This document shows, one piece after another, positions 24,615 to 33,181 of a DNA stretch of 64,000 nucleotides. Position numbers and translations under genes: made by a program. The stretch is taken from the NCBI RefSeq assembly GCF_017744155.1, contig NZ_JAGHQT010000008.1, positions 1 through 64,000 of the forward strand, written 5' to 3'. This DNA is from Endozoicomonas sp. G2_1 (lineage in GTDB: Bacteria > Pseudomonadota > Gammaproteobacteria > Enterobacterales > Alteromonadaceae). The notes beneath the pieces are model-generated. The model had not been told where the DNA came from. It made no database searches and saw only the letters and a program-made list of their open reading frames with translations. Every line of letters starts with the position of its first letter. The stretch's first letter is position 1.

Positions 24615-25577
24615 ATGGCTGAATTTTTTACATCGTTACCATCACTAAGCCAAGCTTGTTTACTCGCTGTTTCAGTTTATCTACTAAAAGCGCTATTGAG
24701 CCATTATTTACCACATCGGCCGCTAGCGTTTTTCACATTCTTCTGTCAATTGTTGGCGAATAAGGTCAATCGACGAGACAACGCCAGCAATCAACAAAAA
24801 TTATCAGGTACCATTGCCATCGTTGTAAGCCTAGCACCTGTTGTTATTATCTTGTGGCTATTTGCCGATTTTATCGAAGTAATAGAACTATGGCATGGCT
24901 TGCTGCTTTACCTAGCACTTGGCGGTTTCGGTATTAGTCATGAATCTAAAGCCATGGCCCAGGCCCTTGTTGCCAAGCAAAACTATGTCGCCAAACAGAC
25001 TTTGCAAACTCGAGTGCTAAGAGATACTAGTGAACTATCCACTATGGGCTTAGCCAAAGCGAATATTGAAATGCAGCTGCTGACTTTTGCTCAGCAACAA
25101 GTGATGATTATTGGTTACTTTTTGTTGTTTGGCCCACTGTTTGCCCTCAGCTGCCGACTGCTTTTAGAGATGCATTACAGTTGGAACCACAAACAAGACA
25201 GTTTTCGCTATTTTGGTCAACCAATTGCCGCGATGGTTAATCTATTACAGTGGCCGTTTAGCAAAACACTTGGCCTATTAGTGCTATTTTCAACCATTCA
25301 GCAAAACCTGGTGTTGCATTGGCGCTTGAGCAAGCAGCACTTATTGACTAATAACAATAACTTTTTACTCCACAACGGCGCGCTCGCGCTAGGTGTGCAA
25401 TTAGCAGGAGTAGCAATATATCAAGGCAAAAAACTGCGCCGTGATAGCTTTAACCAACAAGCGAGACAACCAGAAATTCGCGACATTATTGCAGCCAGTC
25501 GCTTAGTGCGCTTACAAAAAATACTACTGAGCGTTATCTTGCTGTTTATTGCTATTGTGCCAATACTATTGAGCTAA
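24615..25577 (+). CDS. CbiB/AmpE-like integral membrane protein
   Basis: 320 residues with about five membrane segments. The middle part (LRDTSELSTMGLAKANIEM, then GYFLLFGPLFALSCRLLLEM) keeps the outline of CobD/CbiB proteins (their R-D-T-x-x-L region), but the CbiB signature around NTLDSMVGY is not conserved, so adenosylcobinamide synthesis is doubtful. AmpE, a signalling protein for beta-lactamase induction, is from the same superfamily. It follows mtnN with 22 bases between them and probably shares its transcript, an arrangement I recall from related marine genera where it is labelled cobalamin biosynthesis protein. Confidence 0.65.
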   Translation: MAEFFTSLPSLSQACLLAVSVYLLKALLSHYLPHRPLAFFTFFCQLLANKVNRRDNASNQQKLSGTIAIVVSLAPVVIILWLFADFIEVIELWHGLLLYLALGGFGISHESKAMAQALVAKQNYVAKQTLQTRVLRDTSELSTMGLAKANIEMQLLTFAQQQVMIIGYFLLFGPLFALSCRLLLEMHYSWNHKQDSFRYFGQPIAAMVNLLQWPFSKTLGLLVLFSTIQQNLVLHWRLSKQHLLTNNNNFLLHNGALALGVQLAGVAIYQGKKLRRDSFNQQARQPEIRDIIAASRLVRLQKILLSVILLFIAIVPILLS

Positions 25578-25641
25578 ATAGCATAAGTGTTCGCATACAT
25601 ACTAACGGGTAATATTATCCATTAACGATGAGTTTTCGCCT

Positions 25642-26289
25642 ATGAGCTATGATCTTATTTATTGGCTTGACCTGTTTGGTGTCGCTATTTTTGCGCTTTC
25701 AGGTACGTTAATGGCTGGCCGCTATCAGCTCGATCCATTCGGCGTTGTCGTTTTAGCTGCGGTAACTGCAATAGGCGGAGGCACAACTCGCGATATTATT
25801 CTCAATGTACCGGTATTTTGGTTGGCAGATCCCACTTATCTGTACGTGATCTTACTCACCGCGCTGTTCACTATTTTATTAGTTCGAAAACCAAGGCTCA
25901 TTCCCAAACGCTTTATTATGGTCGCCGACGCCTTCGGTTTAGCCTTGTTCGCTGTGTTAGGGACGCAAAAAGCGCTTGCTTTAGGTATGCCAGCGTCAGT
26001 TGCCATTGTAATGGGCACCATGACTGGCGCTTTTGGTGGTATGCTACGCGACGTTCTGTGCAACGTGATTCCGATGATTTTACGTCAAGAGATCTACGCA
26101 ACCGCGGCAGCGCTAGGCGGTGGCATTTTTGTCTTGTTGGTAAAACTCGATATTACAGAAACACTGGCGATGCTATTGGCCATTTCAGTGGCGTTATCAT
26201 TGAGACTTGCTGCCGTTTATTGGCGGGTATCATTACCCGCATTTGCTTTTGTTGACCAAGAATTGACTAACAAAAGTAGTAAGCGTTAA
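25642..26289 (+). CDS. TRIC-family (UPF0126/YicG) cation channel protein
   Basis: 215 residues with six or seven membrane helices in two repeats. Each repeat carries a Gly-rich signature: AIGGGTTRDIILN in the first and GAFGGMLRDVLCN in the second, the pattern of prokaryotic trimeric intracellular cation channels. It would form a K+-conducting channel in the inner membrane; the physiological role in bacteria is poorly defined. It converges on the RraB-like gene with no gap to speak of. Confidence 0.9.
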   Translation: MSYDLIYWLDLFGVAIFALSGTLMAGRYQLDPFGVVVLAAVTAIGGGTTRDIILNVPVFWLADPTYLYVILLTALFTILLVRKPRLIPKRFIMVADAFGLALFAVLGTQKALALGMPASVAIVMGTMTGAFGGMLRDVLCNVIPMILRQEIYATAAALGGGIFVLLVKLDITETLAMLLAISVALSLRLAAVYWRVSLPAFAFVDQELTNKSSKR

Positions 26290-26634
26290 CTAGGCTTCAA
26301 TACCCCAACCGTCGTTGTAACCGTTAAATTTAGCGGCCAATTTTTCCATCGCTTGTTCTTGCTCAACAATGGCTTGATAACTCGGTGTCATCGCAATAGT
26401 GCAATCTAAATCCCAAACATTGGGAATTTCATCTGGGTGCACAGACACTGATAAGTCAGGCTGCTCTTGTCCAAGATGGGCTGCCATTGCCTTAGCGTCG
26501 GCCTCATTTTCAAATAACTGGAAAAAAACAACCGCGTGCTGCTTATTTAAATCAATACCGGCGGCCGCCATTTCCGTTAAAACTTGGCCTGTTTCATCAT
26601 TTGGAAATGACGTTTCGTTTGTGCTTGCTGACAT
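26290..26634 (-). CDS. RraB-domain protein (ribonuclease E inhibitor family)
   Basis: 114 residues, short compared with E. coli RraB (about 138) because the acidic C-terminal tail is missing. The family ending ...AAKFNGYNDGWGIEA corresponds to the conserved D-G-W-G box. In E. coli RraB binds RNase E and alters degradosome composition. GGA lies 9 bases before the ATG. It stands as a single gene; the paralogous use of this domain in other proteins means inhibition of RNase E is an inference. Confidence 0.8.
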   Translation of the reverse strand: MSASTNETSFPNDETGQVLTEMAAAGIDLNKQHAVVFFQLFENEADAKAMAAHLGQEQPDLSVSVHPDEIPNVWDLDCTIAMTPSYQAIVEQEQAMEKLAAKFNGYNDGWGIEA

Positions 26635-26680
26635 CAGTTATCCGACGCTAAGAATAAAAAAGAAAGCAGAATTATACTCG

Positions 26681-27193
26681 CTATTCGCTTGAGAGCAACT
26701 GACAGAGGTTGTCGAGGCAGCTTGCTTTTACTTTGCTCAATTGCGCGCAACTAGAATTTATTGATATTTGTCCTGGCGAAGTCAGGTCAACAAGCTTTTT
26801 CAATTGGCTCGCGCCAATAAAATTAACCGCGACAGCACAGTTATCCGCGTCAATAAAGCTGAGTGAAACCACTCGGCATTGACTGTCATCGCGACAGGTT
26901 AAATTGGCTACTATCAGCTCTTGCTCAGCCTCTTGCGCCTTGAGCAATAAGACCTGTTGATCTAATTGCGCTTTGACTAACGCGCGCTCAGCGAGGCTTG
27001 TTTGATTAGCCCTAGCTGGAACTGTTGTTTGTTGTTGCTGAGCTTGCTCGGCGAGCTGCTCAGAAAATTCAGTAACCTGCTGTTCATTGCTTTTTAACAG
27101 ATAACCCAATGCCAAAATAACAGCGATCAAGCCCAATAACGCCAGCAAAGTAGCCATTAACCAGCGAAGCACAGGCGCAAATGAACGAGGCAT
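26681..27193 (-). CDS. Membrane-anchored protein of unknown function
   Basis: 170 residues, not recognised. One membrane helix at residues 10-32 (LMATLLALLGLIAVILALGY), then a Gln/Glu/Ala-rich coiled coil (about 35-90) and a small C-terminal domain with five cysteines (LTCRDDSQCRVV, DNCAVAVNF, SSCAQL, ASCLDNLC) that could form periplasmic disulfides. Its ATG overlaps the stop codon of the upstream DUF4136 gene in TAATG, so the two are translationally coupled and probably act together in the envelope. Confidence 0.75.
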   Translation of the reverse strand: MPRSFAPVLRWLMATLLALLGLIAVILALGYLLKSNEQQVTEFSEQLAEQAQQQQTTVPARANQTSLAERALVKAQLDQQVLLLKAQEAEQELIVANLTCRDDSQCRVVSLSFIDADNCAVAVNFIGASQLKKLVDLTSPGQISINSSCAQLSKVKASCLDNLCQLLSSE

Positions 27194-27813
27194 TAGCGTG
27201 CTCGCTGCAATAACTGTTGGTCGGGATATTGACTAAGCATAGCGATCAAGGCTTGCTCAAATTTAACTTGCAGTTCTTGGCTGTTGTCTTTATCACTCAA
27301 TCGAATATCACTGACTGCTCGCCACACCGAACGTTTGGTTTTGGTATCGACTAAATCAACAATAAAGGTACCAAAAGGCTTTACCGATAACTCTTTGCTG
27401 TCATTATCATATTCTTGCAAACAATAACGACAATAGCGCACACCTTGATTATAGCGAGCTAAATCTCGCCGGCTGTTCTGACTGACAAAATAAGTAATAA
27501 TAAAATCTGCTTGTTCAGGCTCTTTGTAAGCAAAGCCGCGAGCATCAAACGCTTGTTCTATCGCCAACTCAACGCTATTTCTATCAGTGTCACTGAGGTT
27601 TTGATAGTCACTAAATACCGAATTGCGATAATAAAGGCTATAGCTCTTGGCCGTTGTGAAGTCAAAACTAGCTTGATAACGGCTTTGTGCCTTCGGTTTC
27701 ACACTGCATGAAACAACGAGCAAAGCAAAGCATAGGGCAAGGAAGATGGTAGATAAATCACGAAAATTAAATAAGCTCAATTTGATCACAAACAAAAGCA
27801 CCAGAAAAGACAA
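27193..27813 (-). CDS. DUF4136 lipoprotein
   Basis: Up to 206 residues. A hydrophobic signal ends in a lipobox, FALLVVSC, followed by the DUF4136 domain: a Tyr/Phe-rich start (YQASFDFTTAKSYSLYY), the IEQAFDARGF helix, ADFIITYFV strand and a terminal helix. It should be an outer-membrane-anchored lipoprotein; function unknown. All possible starts are non-ATG (TTG at 27813, GTG at 27789, TTG at 27780) and none has a good ribosome binding site; the TTG at 27780 would give the most ordinary signal peptide. It overlaps the next gene by one base. Confidence 0.8.
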   Translation of the reverse strand: MSFLVLLFVIKLSLFNFRDLSTIFLALCFALLVVSCSVKPKAQSRYQASFDFTTAKSYSLYYRNSVFSDYQNLSDTDRNSVELAIEQAFDARGFAYKEPEQADFIITYFVSQNSRRDLARYNQGVRYCRYCLQEYDNDSKELSVKPFGTFIVDLVDTKTKRSVWRAVSDIRLSDKDNSQELQVKFEQALIAMLSQYPDQQLLQRAR

Positions 27814-27927
27814 TAACTCTAGCCTAACCCGCTAACTAGAAAAAACAAGCGCTAAACACTAAATCAAAGTGAAAAATAATCTCCAAATATAGCCGAACTA
27901 AAACCATTGCACATAGATAATTAGCCG

Positions 27928-27961
27928 AAAAAAAAGCGCTCAATGAATATCATTGAGCGCT
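27928..27961 (-). terminator. Intrinsic terminator of tyrS
   Basis: A perfect 12-base stem, AGCGCTCAATGA (27935-27946) with TCATTGAGCGCT (27950-27961) and a 3-base loop, is followed on the minus strand by a run of eight T (the A run at 27928-27935). It begins 29 bases after the tyrS stop codon. Confidence 0.92.
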
Positions 27962-27989
27962 CAGATAAAGCTACAACTTAAACAGTAAA

Positions 27990-29189
27990 TTAATTAACTG
28001 TCACTCGTGCAAATTTGCGTTTACCCACTTGGTAAACAGCAGTTGTACCCGATTGACACTGTACTTTAGCATCGGCGACTTTTTCACCGTCAATTTTTAC
28101 TGCACCTTGTTTAATCATGCGCATCGCTTCTGAGGTGCTGGCAACTAAGCCGGCCTCTTTCAATAAATTTGCAATCGCTAAACCGCCATCTTGACTGGCG
28201 AATTCAAATTCAGGCATTTCATCTGGCATCGCGCCTTTTTGAAAGCGATTGATAAATTCTTGATGCGCCGCTTCTGCTGCAGCACTGTCGTGAAAGCGCT
28301 CAATCAATTCTTTAGCAAGCTCAATTTTAATATCGCGAGGGTTAGCGCCATCCGCGACTTGCTGTTGGTAAGCTTCAATTTGCTCAAGTGGCTTAAAGCT
28401 TAACAACTGATAGTAACGCCACATCAAATCATCAGAAATAGACATGATCTTGCCGAACATTTCCGACGGCGTATCAGTAATACCGATGTAATTACCCAAT
28501 GACTTAGACATTTTTTGAACACCGTCTAAGCCTTCTAACAATGGCATCATTAATACCGTTTGCGGGCGCTGACCTTCAGATTTCTGTAATTCACGCCCCA
28601 TAAGCAAATTAAACTTTTGATCGGTACCACCAAGTTCAACGTCAGCTTCTAAAGCTACTGAGTCCCAACCTTGTACTAATGGATACATAAACTCGTGAAT
28701 AGCGATAGACTGACCACCGGCGTAACGCTTTTTAAAGTCATCGCGTTCCATCATACGAGCAACGGTTTGACGTGCGGCGAGCTTTAACATACCTGCCGCG
28801 CCCAGTTTTTCCATCCACGTTGAGTTAAATTCAACGCGCGTTTTCGCCGGGTCTAAAATCTTAAACACTTGCTCTTTATAGGTTTCAGCATTGGCAAGCA
28901 CGTCTTCTTCAGTCAGTGGCTTACGGGTAACGTTTTTACCTGTTGGGTCACCAATCATGCCGGTAAAGTCACCAATCAGAAAGATAACTTCGTGGCCTTG
29001 CTGCTGAAACTGGCGCAACTTATTGATTAATACGGTGTGACCTAAATGCAAATCTGGTGCTGTCGGATCAAAGCCAGCCTTGATTTTTAGCGGCTTTCCT
29101 TCCTTTAGTTTTTCCAATAATTCATCTTCTAACAAAATTTCTTCTGCACCGCGTTTTAGTTCAGCAAACGCTTGACTGACATCTGTCAT
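27990..29189 (-). CDS. tyrS: Tyrosyl-tRNA synthetase
   Basis: 399 residues from the ATG at 29189, which has GGAG 8 bases upstream; the frame itself runs on to 29261. Class Ic synthetase: the HIGH motif appears as HLGH in [16 protein letters not shown], the KMSKS loop as [13 protein letters not shown], and the C-terminal S4-type RNA-binding domain is seen in [21 protein letters not shown]. It belongs to the TyrRS branch with the [14 protein letters not shown] segment (TyrZ-like). It charges tRNA-Tyr. It has a strong terminator and is divergent from the M23 peptidase gene. Confidence 0.96.
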   Translation of the reverse strand: MTDVSQAFAELKRGAEEILLEDELLEKLKEGKPLKIKAGFDPTAPDLHLGHTVLINKLRQFQQQGHEVIFLIGDFTGMIGDPTGKNVTRKPLTEEDVLANAETYKEQVFKILDPAKTRVEFNSTWMEKLGAAGMLKLAARQTVARMMERDDFKKRYAGGQSIAIHEFMYPLVQGWDSVALEADVELGGTDQKFNLLMGRELQKSEGQRPQTVLMMPLLEGLDGVQKMSKSLGNYIGITDTPSEMFGKIMSISDDLMWRYYQLLSFKPLEQIEAYQQQVADGANPRDIKIELAKELIERFHDSAAAEAAHQEFINRFQKGAMPDEMPEFEFASQDGGLAIANLLKEAGLVASTSEAMRMIKQGAVKIDGEKVADAKVQCQSGTTAVYQVGKRKFARVTVN

Positions 29190-29343
29190 TGAGTAGCTCC
29201 AGTGGCACCAGTTTTTCATAAGTTTGGCGAATTCTACTGCAATTTTTCGCCATGACAACACCCTACGGCTGTTTCATTGCTTAAATTTTGTTATAGTATA
29301 GCGTTAAAAGTCGTACAAGCCATTTTAAAGTAGTAGTAACACC

Positions 29344-30840
29344 TTGAAAAATATAGACAATATAAAAAATTTATATTTACAACTGCCGAAGAAGCACAAA
29401 CTCATTATTAGTGCTTCAAGCCTAGTATTACTGCTATTAATCTTAATACCTAGTGAACCAGCAAGTGCCAGTAAACACAAAGCAGATGTCGAAGTTGGCA
29501 AACGCTATCAACTCGCTCTGCCAGGCCAAGCACCTATTTCTTCAGGCCAGCAAGCTGTCGAAGTCGTAAAAACTACACAAGCTGACACAACAGTCACAGC
29601 GAAAAAACAAAGTACACTGGCTGCGACAGAAGCAGCAACCGCAGAAAAAGCATCACACAAGCCATTATCAAACCTAGAAAGCACAAGTGCGGCTGAGACT
29701 GCCCCATCAACGGAGAAACTGGCTGCGAACATTAATTGGCAACAAACCAAAGTTCGCAGCGGTGATTCGTTAGCAAAAATATTTAAACGCTTGGGCTTTA
29801 GCGCTAAAACGACCCACGCGGTTACGGTTGCAAGCGGCCCAGCAGGTAAAATTTTAAAGAAGATTAACGTTGGCGACGTCATCAAATACCACAAAGACCA
29901 AGACCAACAACTGGCCGGGCTTGACTATCCACTGAGTGATATAAAAACCTTACACGTGCGCTTAACTGATAACGGCTATCAGTCAGAAATATCGGAAAAA
30001 GCCGTTGAGATTCGCGAAGCCGTGGCACAGGGAACCATCAATAGTAATTTTTGGAATGCCGCCAGCACAGCCGGCCTGAAAGACAACCAAATTATTAATT
30101 TGGCAAACATTTTCGGTTGGGATATCGATTTCGCACTCGATATTAGAACTGACGACAGTTTTCATGTTGTTTACGAGCAGCGTTATGTCGACGGTGAGTA
30201 TATCGGCACGGGTGAAATTTTGGCTGCGGAGTTTATCAACCAAGGTGAAACATTTCAGGCGATTCGCTTCACCGATGGCGACTACTACACCCCAAGTGGC
30301 AAAAGCATGCGCAAAGCGTTTTTACGCGCACCAGTTAACTTTCGCTACATCAGCTCAAACTTCAAGAAACGCCGTTTTCACCCCATCCAAAAGCGTTGGA
30401 AAGCGCACAATGGTGTTGACTATCGCGCCAGTACTGGCACGCCTGTCGTCGCTGCAGGTAATGGTAAAGTCACCCACTCTACCTACAACAAATACAACGG
30501 TAACTACGTCTTTATTCAGCATGGCGACGGCATAGTCACCAAGTACCTGCACTTTTCAAAACGCGCGGTTAAAAAAGGCCAGCGGGTAAAACAAGGGCAA
30601 GTTATTGGTTATGTTGGCTCTACCGGTATGTCGCAAGCACCGCATTTGCATTATGAGTTTTTGGTCAACGGCGTGCACCGCAATCCAAGAACGGTAAAAC
30701 TGCCTGATGCAAAACCAATCAACAAAAAATACAAGGCTGAATTTAATCAACTCGCAAATGCTCGCTTAAAACAGCTCGCTGGTTCACGTAAAGCCTTACT
30801 GGCAATGCAACCAAAAGCGACAGACGGGCAAGGTCGATAA
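29344..30840 (+). CDS. M23 family murein DD-endopeptidase with LysM/OapA-like N-terminus
   Basis: 498 residues. A membrane anchor at about 18-36 (LIISASSLVLLLLILI), a low-complexity Ala/Thr/Lys spacer, a LysM/OapA-like domain (KVRSGDSLAKIFKRLGFS, about 137-180), then the peptidase domain. Zinc ligands of the lysostaphin type are in HNGVDYRAS and HLHYEF, with VFIQHGDGIVTKYLH between. It is close to MepM/YebA, which cuts cross-links in peptidoglycan to allow growth. The start is a TTG with only a weak ribosome binding site; no ATG occurs near the N-terminus. anmK follows after 5 bases, coupling wall cutting with muropeptide recycling. Confidence 0.92.
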   Translation: MKNIDNIKNLYLQLPKKHKLIISASSLVLLLLILIPSEPASASKHKADVEVGKRYQLALPGQAPISSGQQAVEVVKTTQADTTVTAKKQSTLAATEAATAEKASHKPLSNLESTSAAETAPSTEKLAANINWQQTKVRSGDSLAKIFKRLGFSAKTTHAVTVASGPAGKILKKINVGDVIKYHKDQDQQLAGLDYPLSDIKTLHVRLTDNGYQSEISEKAVEIREAVAQGTINSNFWNAASTAGLKDNQIINLANIFGWDIDFALDIRTDDSFHVVYEQRYVDGEYIGTGEILAAEFINQGETFQAIRFTDGDYYTPSGKSMRKAFLRAPVNFRYISSNFKKRRFHPIQKRWKAHNGVDYRASTGTPVVAAGNGKVTHSTYNKYNGNYVFIQHGDGIVTKYLHFSKRAVKKGQRVKQGQVIGYVGSTGMSQAPHLHYEFLVNGVHRNPRTVKLPDAKPINKKYKAEFNQLANARLKQLAGSRKALLAMQPKATDGQGR

Positions 30841-30845
30841 GCTCG

Positions 30846-31985
30846 GTGAGTGAACTCTATCTCGGCATCATGTCAGGCACTAGTGCCGATGGTATTGATC
30901 TAGCTTTGGTGGATTTTAGCAACAATAGCACCAAACTCGTTGCTCACGACTACCAGCCCTACTCAGACCAACTACACAACGAAATTACCGAGCTTTACAC
31001 ACCAAGTGCTAACGAAATTGATCGCGCGTTTAGCTTAGATGTTAAATTAGCTCGGATATTTGCTGATGCGGTCAACCAGTTTTTAGCAAAGCATCAACTC
31101 AACGCTGAAGATATTCGAGCCATTGGCAATCACGGGCAAACTATTCGTCATCGTCCTATTGGCAACAGTATTACTGACCAAGCGTTTACAATTCAGCTAA
31201 CCTGTAACCATACGCTTGCAGCTTTGACTAAAATTGAAGTGATCGGTCAATTTCGTCAGAAAGATATTGCTTTTGGTGGCCAAGGGGCGCCACTTGTGCC
31301 GGCTTTTCATCAGTTTCTCTGCCAACAAACTCAACACGACGTAGTTATCGTTAATATTGGCGGTATTGCCAATCTTAGCTATTTGCCATCGGTGGTGAGT
31401 AAACAGCAAGTCACTGGTTTTGACACCGGCCCGGGTAACTGTTTATTAGACGCTTGGTATCAGCAGCACAACGTTGGACGCTTTGATCAAAATGGCCAAT
31501 GGGCAAGCCAAGGTCGCAGCGATCCAAAACTTGTTGAGCAACTGTTACAAGACCCTTACTTTGGTCAAGCAAGCCCGAAAAGTACAGGACGCGAGTATTT
31601 CAACCTTGCTTGGTTAGAGAATCAATTAGCCTTGTACAACCGTGCTAACACAGCCCAAAAGCTGACTCCATGTGATGTTCAAGCGTGTTTATCAGAGCTA
31701 ACTGCAATCAGCATAGCCAATGCGATAAAAGCGTTAACTGTGCACGCTAAGGTCTATATTTGCGGTGGTGGCGACAATAATCAACATCTGCGAAAAGACC
31801 TAGAAAAACAGCTATCTGGATTCGAAATAACAACAATTAATGCACTTGGTGTTAATTCAGATGCAATCGAAGCGATGGCTTTTGCGTGGTTGGCTTATGC
31901 TTATAACAAAAAGATTTATGGCAACATGCCAAGCGTGACGGGGGCTAGCCAGTCTTTGGTCTTAGGCTGCTTATATTCTCCATAA
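30846..31985 (+). CDS. anmK: Anhydro-N-acetylmuramic acid kinase
   Basis: 379 residues, GTG start. AnmK phosphorylates and opens 1,6-anhydro-MurNAc from wall turnover, giving MurNAc-6-phosphate. The ATP-binding N-terminus LGIMSGTSADGIDLAL, the middle FGGQGAPLVPAFHQ, VNIGGIANLSYLP and FDTGPGNCLLDAW, and the late CGGGDNNQHL are all family signatures. It is 5 bases behind the M23 endopeptidase gene and surely co-transcribed. Confidence 0.96.
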   Translation: MSELYLGIMSGTSADGIDLALVDFSNNSTKLVAHDYQPYSDQLHNEITELYTPSANEIDRAFSLDVKLARIFADAVNQFLAKHQLNAEDIRAIGNHGQTIRHRPIGNSITDQAFTIQLTCNHTLAALTKIEVIGQFRQKDIAFGGQGAPLVPAFHQFLCQQTQHDVVIVNIGGIANLSYLPSVVSKQQVTGFDTGPGNCLLDAWYQQHNVGRFDQNGQWASQGRSDPKLVEQLLQDPYFGQASPKSTGREYFNLAWLENQLALYNRANTAQKLTPCDVQACLSELTAISIANAIKALTVHAKVYICGGGDNNQHLRKDLEKQLSGFEITTINALGVNSDAIEAMAFAWLAYAYNKKIYGNMPSVTGASQSLVLGCLYSP

Positions 31986-32091
31986 AAAAGACTAGCATTG
32001 CTCGTTTTTCACTCTATAATCGAAATCGATTAATCTAAAAAAATAGCTATTTCGTATTAGTTTTCTGCAAACAAATATACGAAGAAAGCGA

Positions 32092-32357
32092 ATACCAATC
32101 CACATAAGAGATTGGCCACTCAGCGAGAATTTAAAGGCTTAGAGGCAAGGCATTGATTGCAAAGAATGGTTATTCCCTTGTTAAAATCAATAACGCAGCA
32201 TATAAGCCTTTAAAACTCGCCCGTAGGGAGCGCATGGAGCAACATGATAACTACACAAAATGAGTTCAATGTAGAACCACTATATTTTCTCTCATTTTGC
32301 TTGTTCTAATGTCGCCCACGACGCTCTGAGCGGTCAACTATTTATGTGGAATGGTAT
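32092..32357. repeat. MITE-like noncoding element with terminal and internal inverted repeats
   Basis: The ends ATACCAATCCACATAA (32092-32107) and TTATGTGGAATGGTAT (32342-32357) are inverted repeats with one mismatch in 16. Inside, GCGAGAATTTAAAGGCTTA (from 32123) is matched by its near-complement ending in AAACTCGC at 32220, making a second nested stem. No open frame fills it. From memory, repeats of this look are scattered in Colwellia/Thalassotalea-type genomes. It fills most of the 420-base gap after anmK; its right end lies 51 bases before the small gene at 32409. Confidence 0.7.
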
Positions 32358-32408
32358 CAATCAAAACCAGCAAGTCATGACATGTCAGTCATTGTAATAG
32401 GGGGAATA

Positions 32409-32600
32409 ATGGAGTTTGATGACATCCATATTGGTATGAAGTGTGGTAGCACCAAAGGTAGCGGTACAGTTACTTGGATAGACGGTTCAACCCGCACAAT
32501 CTATATGTCTGATACTGAAAACAATCACAGTTTTGAAGTGTCATTTGAAGAGCTGAGCTTAGAGCCTCAAGCTCACAACACCGGTGACGCTTACTACTAA
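32409..32600 (+). CDS. Small protein of unknown function, paralog 1
   Basis: 63 residues from the ATG at 32409, which has AGGGGGA just upstream; the frame opens earlier, inside the repeat element, but that part is unlikely to be coding. Beginning MEFDDIHIGMKC and including GSGTVTWID and STRTIYM, it is about three-quarters identical by eye to the next gene's product. Alternating polar and hydrophobic residues suggest a small beta-barrel (SH3-like) fold. It has no signal or membrane segment. A strong hairpin terminator follows, so it is its own transcription unit. I do not recognise the family. Confidence 0.8.
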   Translation: MEFDDIHIGMKCGSTKGSGTVTWIDGSTRTIYMSDTENNHSFEVSFEELSLEPQAHNTGDAYY

Positions 32601-32627
32601 AAACACCTACCGATGTGACGAATTACG

Positions 32628-32660
32628 AGCCCGTATCAGCTGTGTTGATACGGGCTTTTT
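32628..32660 (+). terminator. Intrinsic terminator after small paralog 1
   Basis: Perfect 10-base stem GCCCGTATCA (32629-32638) with TGATACGGGC (32646-32655), 7-base loop, followed by five T. Confidence 0.93.
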
Positions 32661-32822
32661 CTATTGTGAAAGCCCTGAAAAATGTCCACCACACTGTTTA
32701 TAAACTTTTCTCGCCCAACACCTTGGTGGTTATTATTTGAACTATCTTACCAGATTGCTATCTAAGCTAAAGCGCCATTTGCTGCGTTAAAAATTGCTTA
32801 GCTTTAACTGTTAGGAGGCTCT

Positions 32823-33011
32823 ATGGAATTCGACGATATTCATATCGGCATGAAGTGTAGTAGTAATAAAGGCAGTGGAACCGTTACTTGGATAGATAAT
32901 TCTACGCGGACAATTTATATGGAAAGCAATAACAACCAAAGCTTTGAAGTCGCCTTTGAAGACTTACTTACAGATCCTCAAGTTCACAATCCTGAGGATA
33001 CCTATTACTAG
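32823..33011 (+). CDS. Small protein of unknown function, paralog 2
   Basis: 62 residues, nearly the same as the product of the gene 220 bases upstream: the first 12 residues, the GSGTVTWID strand, STRTIYM, SFEV and the closing HN...YY are shared, and differences cluster in the middle loop and the tail. The ribosome binding site is very strong (TTAGGAGG), implying high expression. Two terminator-like hairpins follow. The pair is a tandem duplication in which each copy kept or acquired its own promoter and terminator. Confidence 0.82.
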   Translation: MEFDDIHIGMKCSSNKGSGTVTWIDNSTRTIYMESNNNQSFEVAFEDLLTDPQVHNPEDTYY

Positions 33012-33029
33012 CTCGCTAGAGCGAGTTTT
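33012..33029 (+). terminator. Short hairpin directly after small paralog 2
   Basis: CTCGC (33012-33016), loop TAGA, GCGAG (33021-33025), then TTTTATT. It starts at the base after the stop codon. Confidence 0.65.
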
Positions 33030-33050
33030 ATTCGCATCAATTTGATTGCC

Positions 33051-33105
33051 AAGCCCTGTTGCTTGCACCTTAGTAGAAACTAGGTGTCGTCAATAGGGCT
33101 TTTTT
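33051..33105 (+). terminator. Long stem terminator before the photolyase island
   Basis: Outer arms AAGCCCT (33051-33057) and AGGGCTT (33095-33101) enclose an inner stem CACCTTAGT/ACTAGGTG, and six T follow the stem. This isolates the photolyase island from the small-gene pair. Confidence 0.85.
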
Positions 33106-33156
33106 AATTTACACAACGATAACACAATACAGTGCAATAAAATTCTCCACTCAATA

Positions 33157-33181
33157 GATCAAGACTAAAGCATTTTTCGTA
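33157..33181 (+). promoter_or_regulatory. ECF11-like promoter of the CRY-DASH operon
   Basis: GATC at 33157-33160, 17 bases, CGTA at 33178-33181. The same spaced pair is found before three other transcription units of this island. The expected transcript would begin a few bases inside the annotated coding frame (see CRY-DASH start). Confidence 0.6.

Noticed and set aside
24615-25577. Calling the gene cbiB (adenosylcobinamide-phosphate synthase)
   Set aside because: The superfamily outline is there, but the CbiB signature region is not conserved and no cobalamin genes are nearby.
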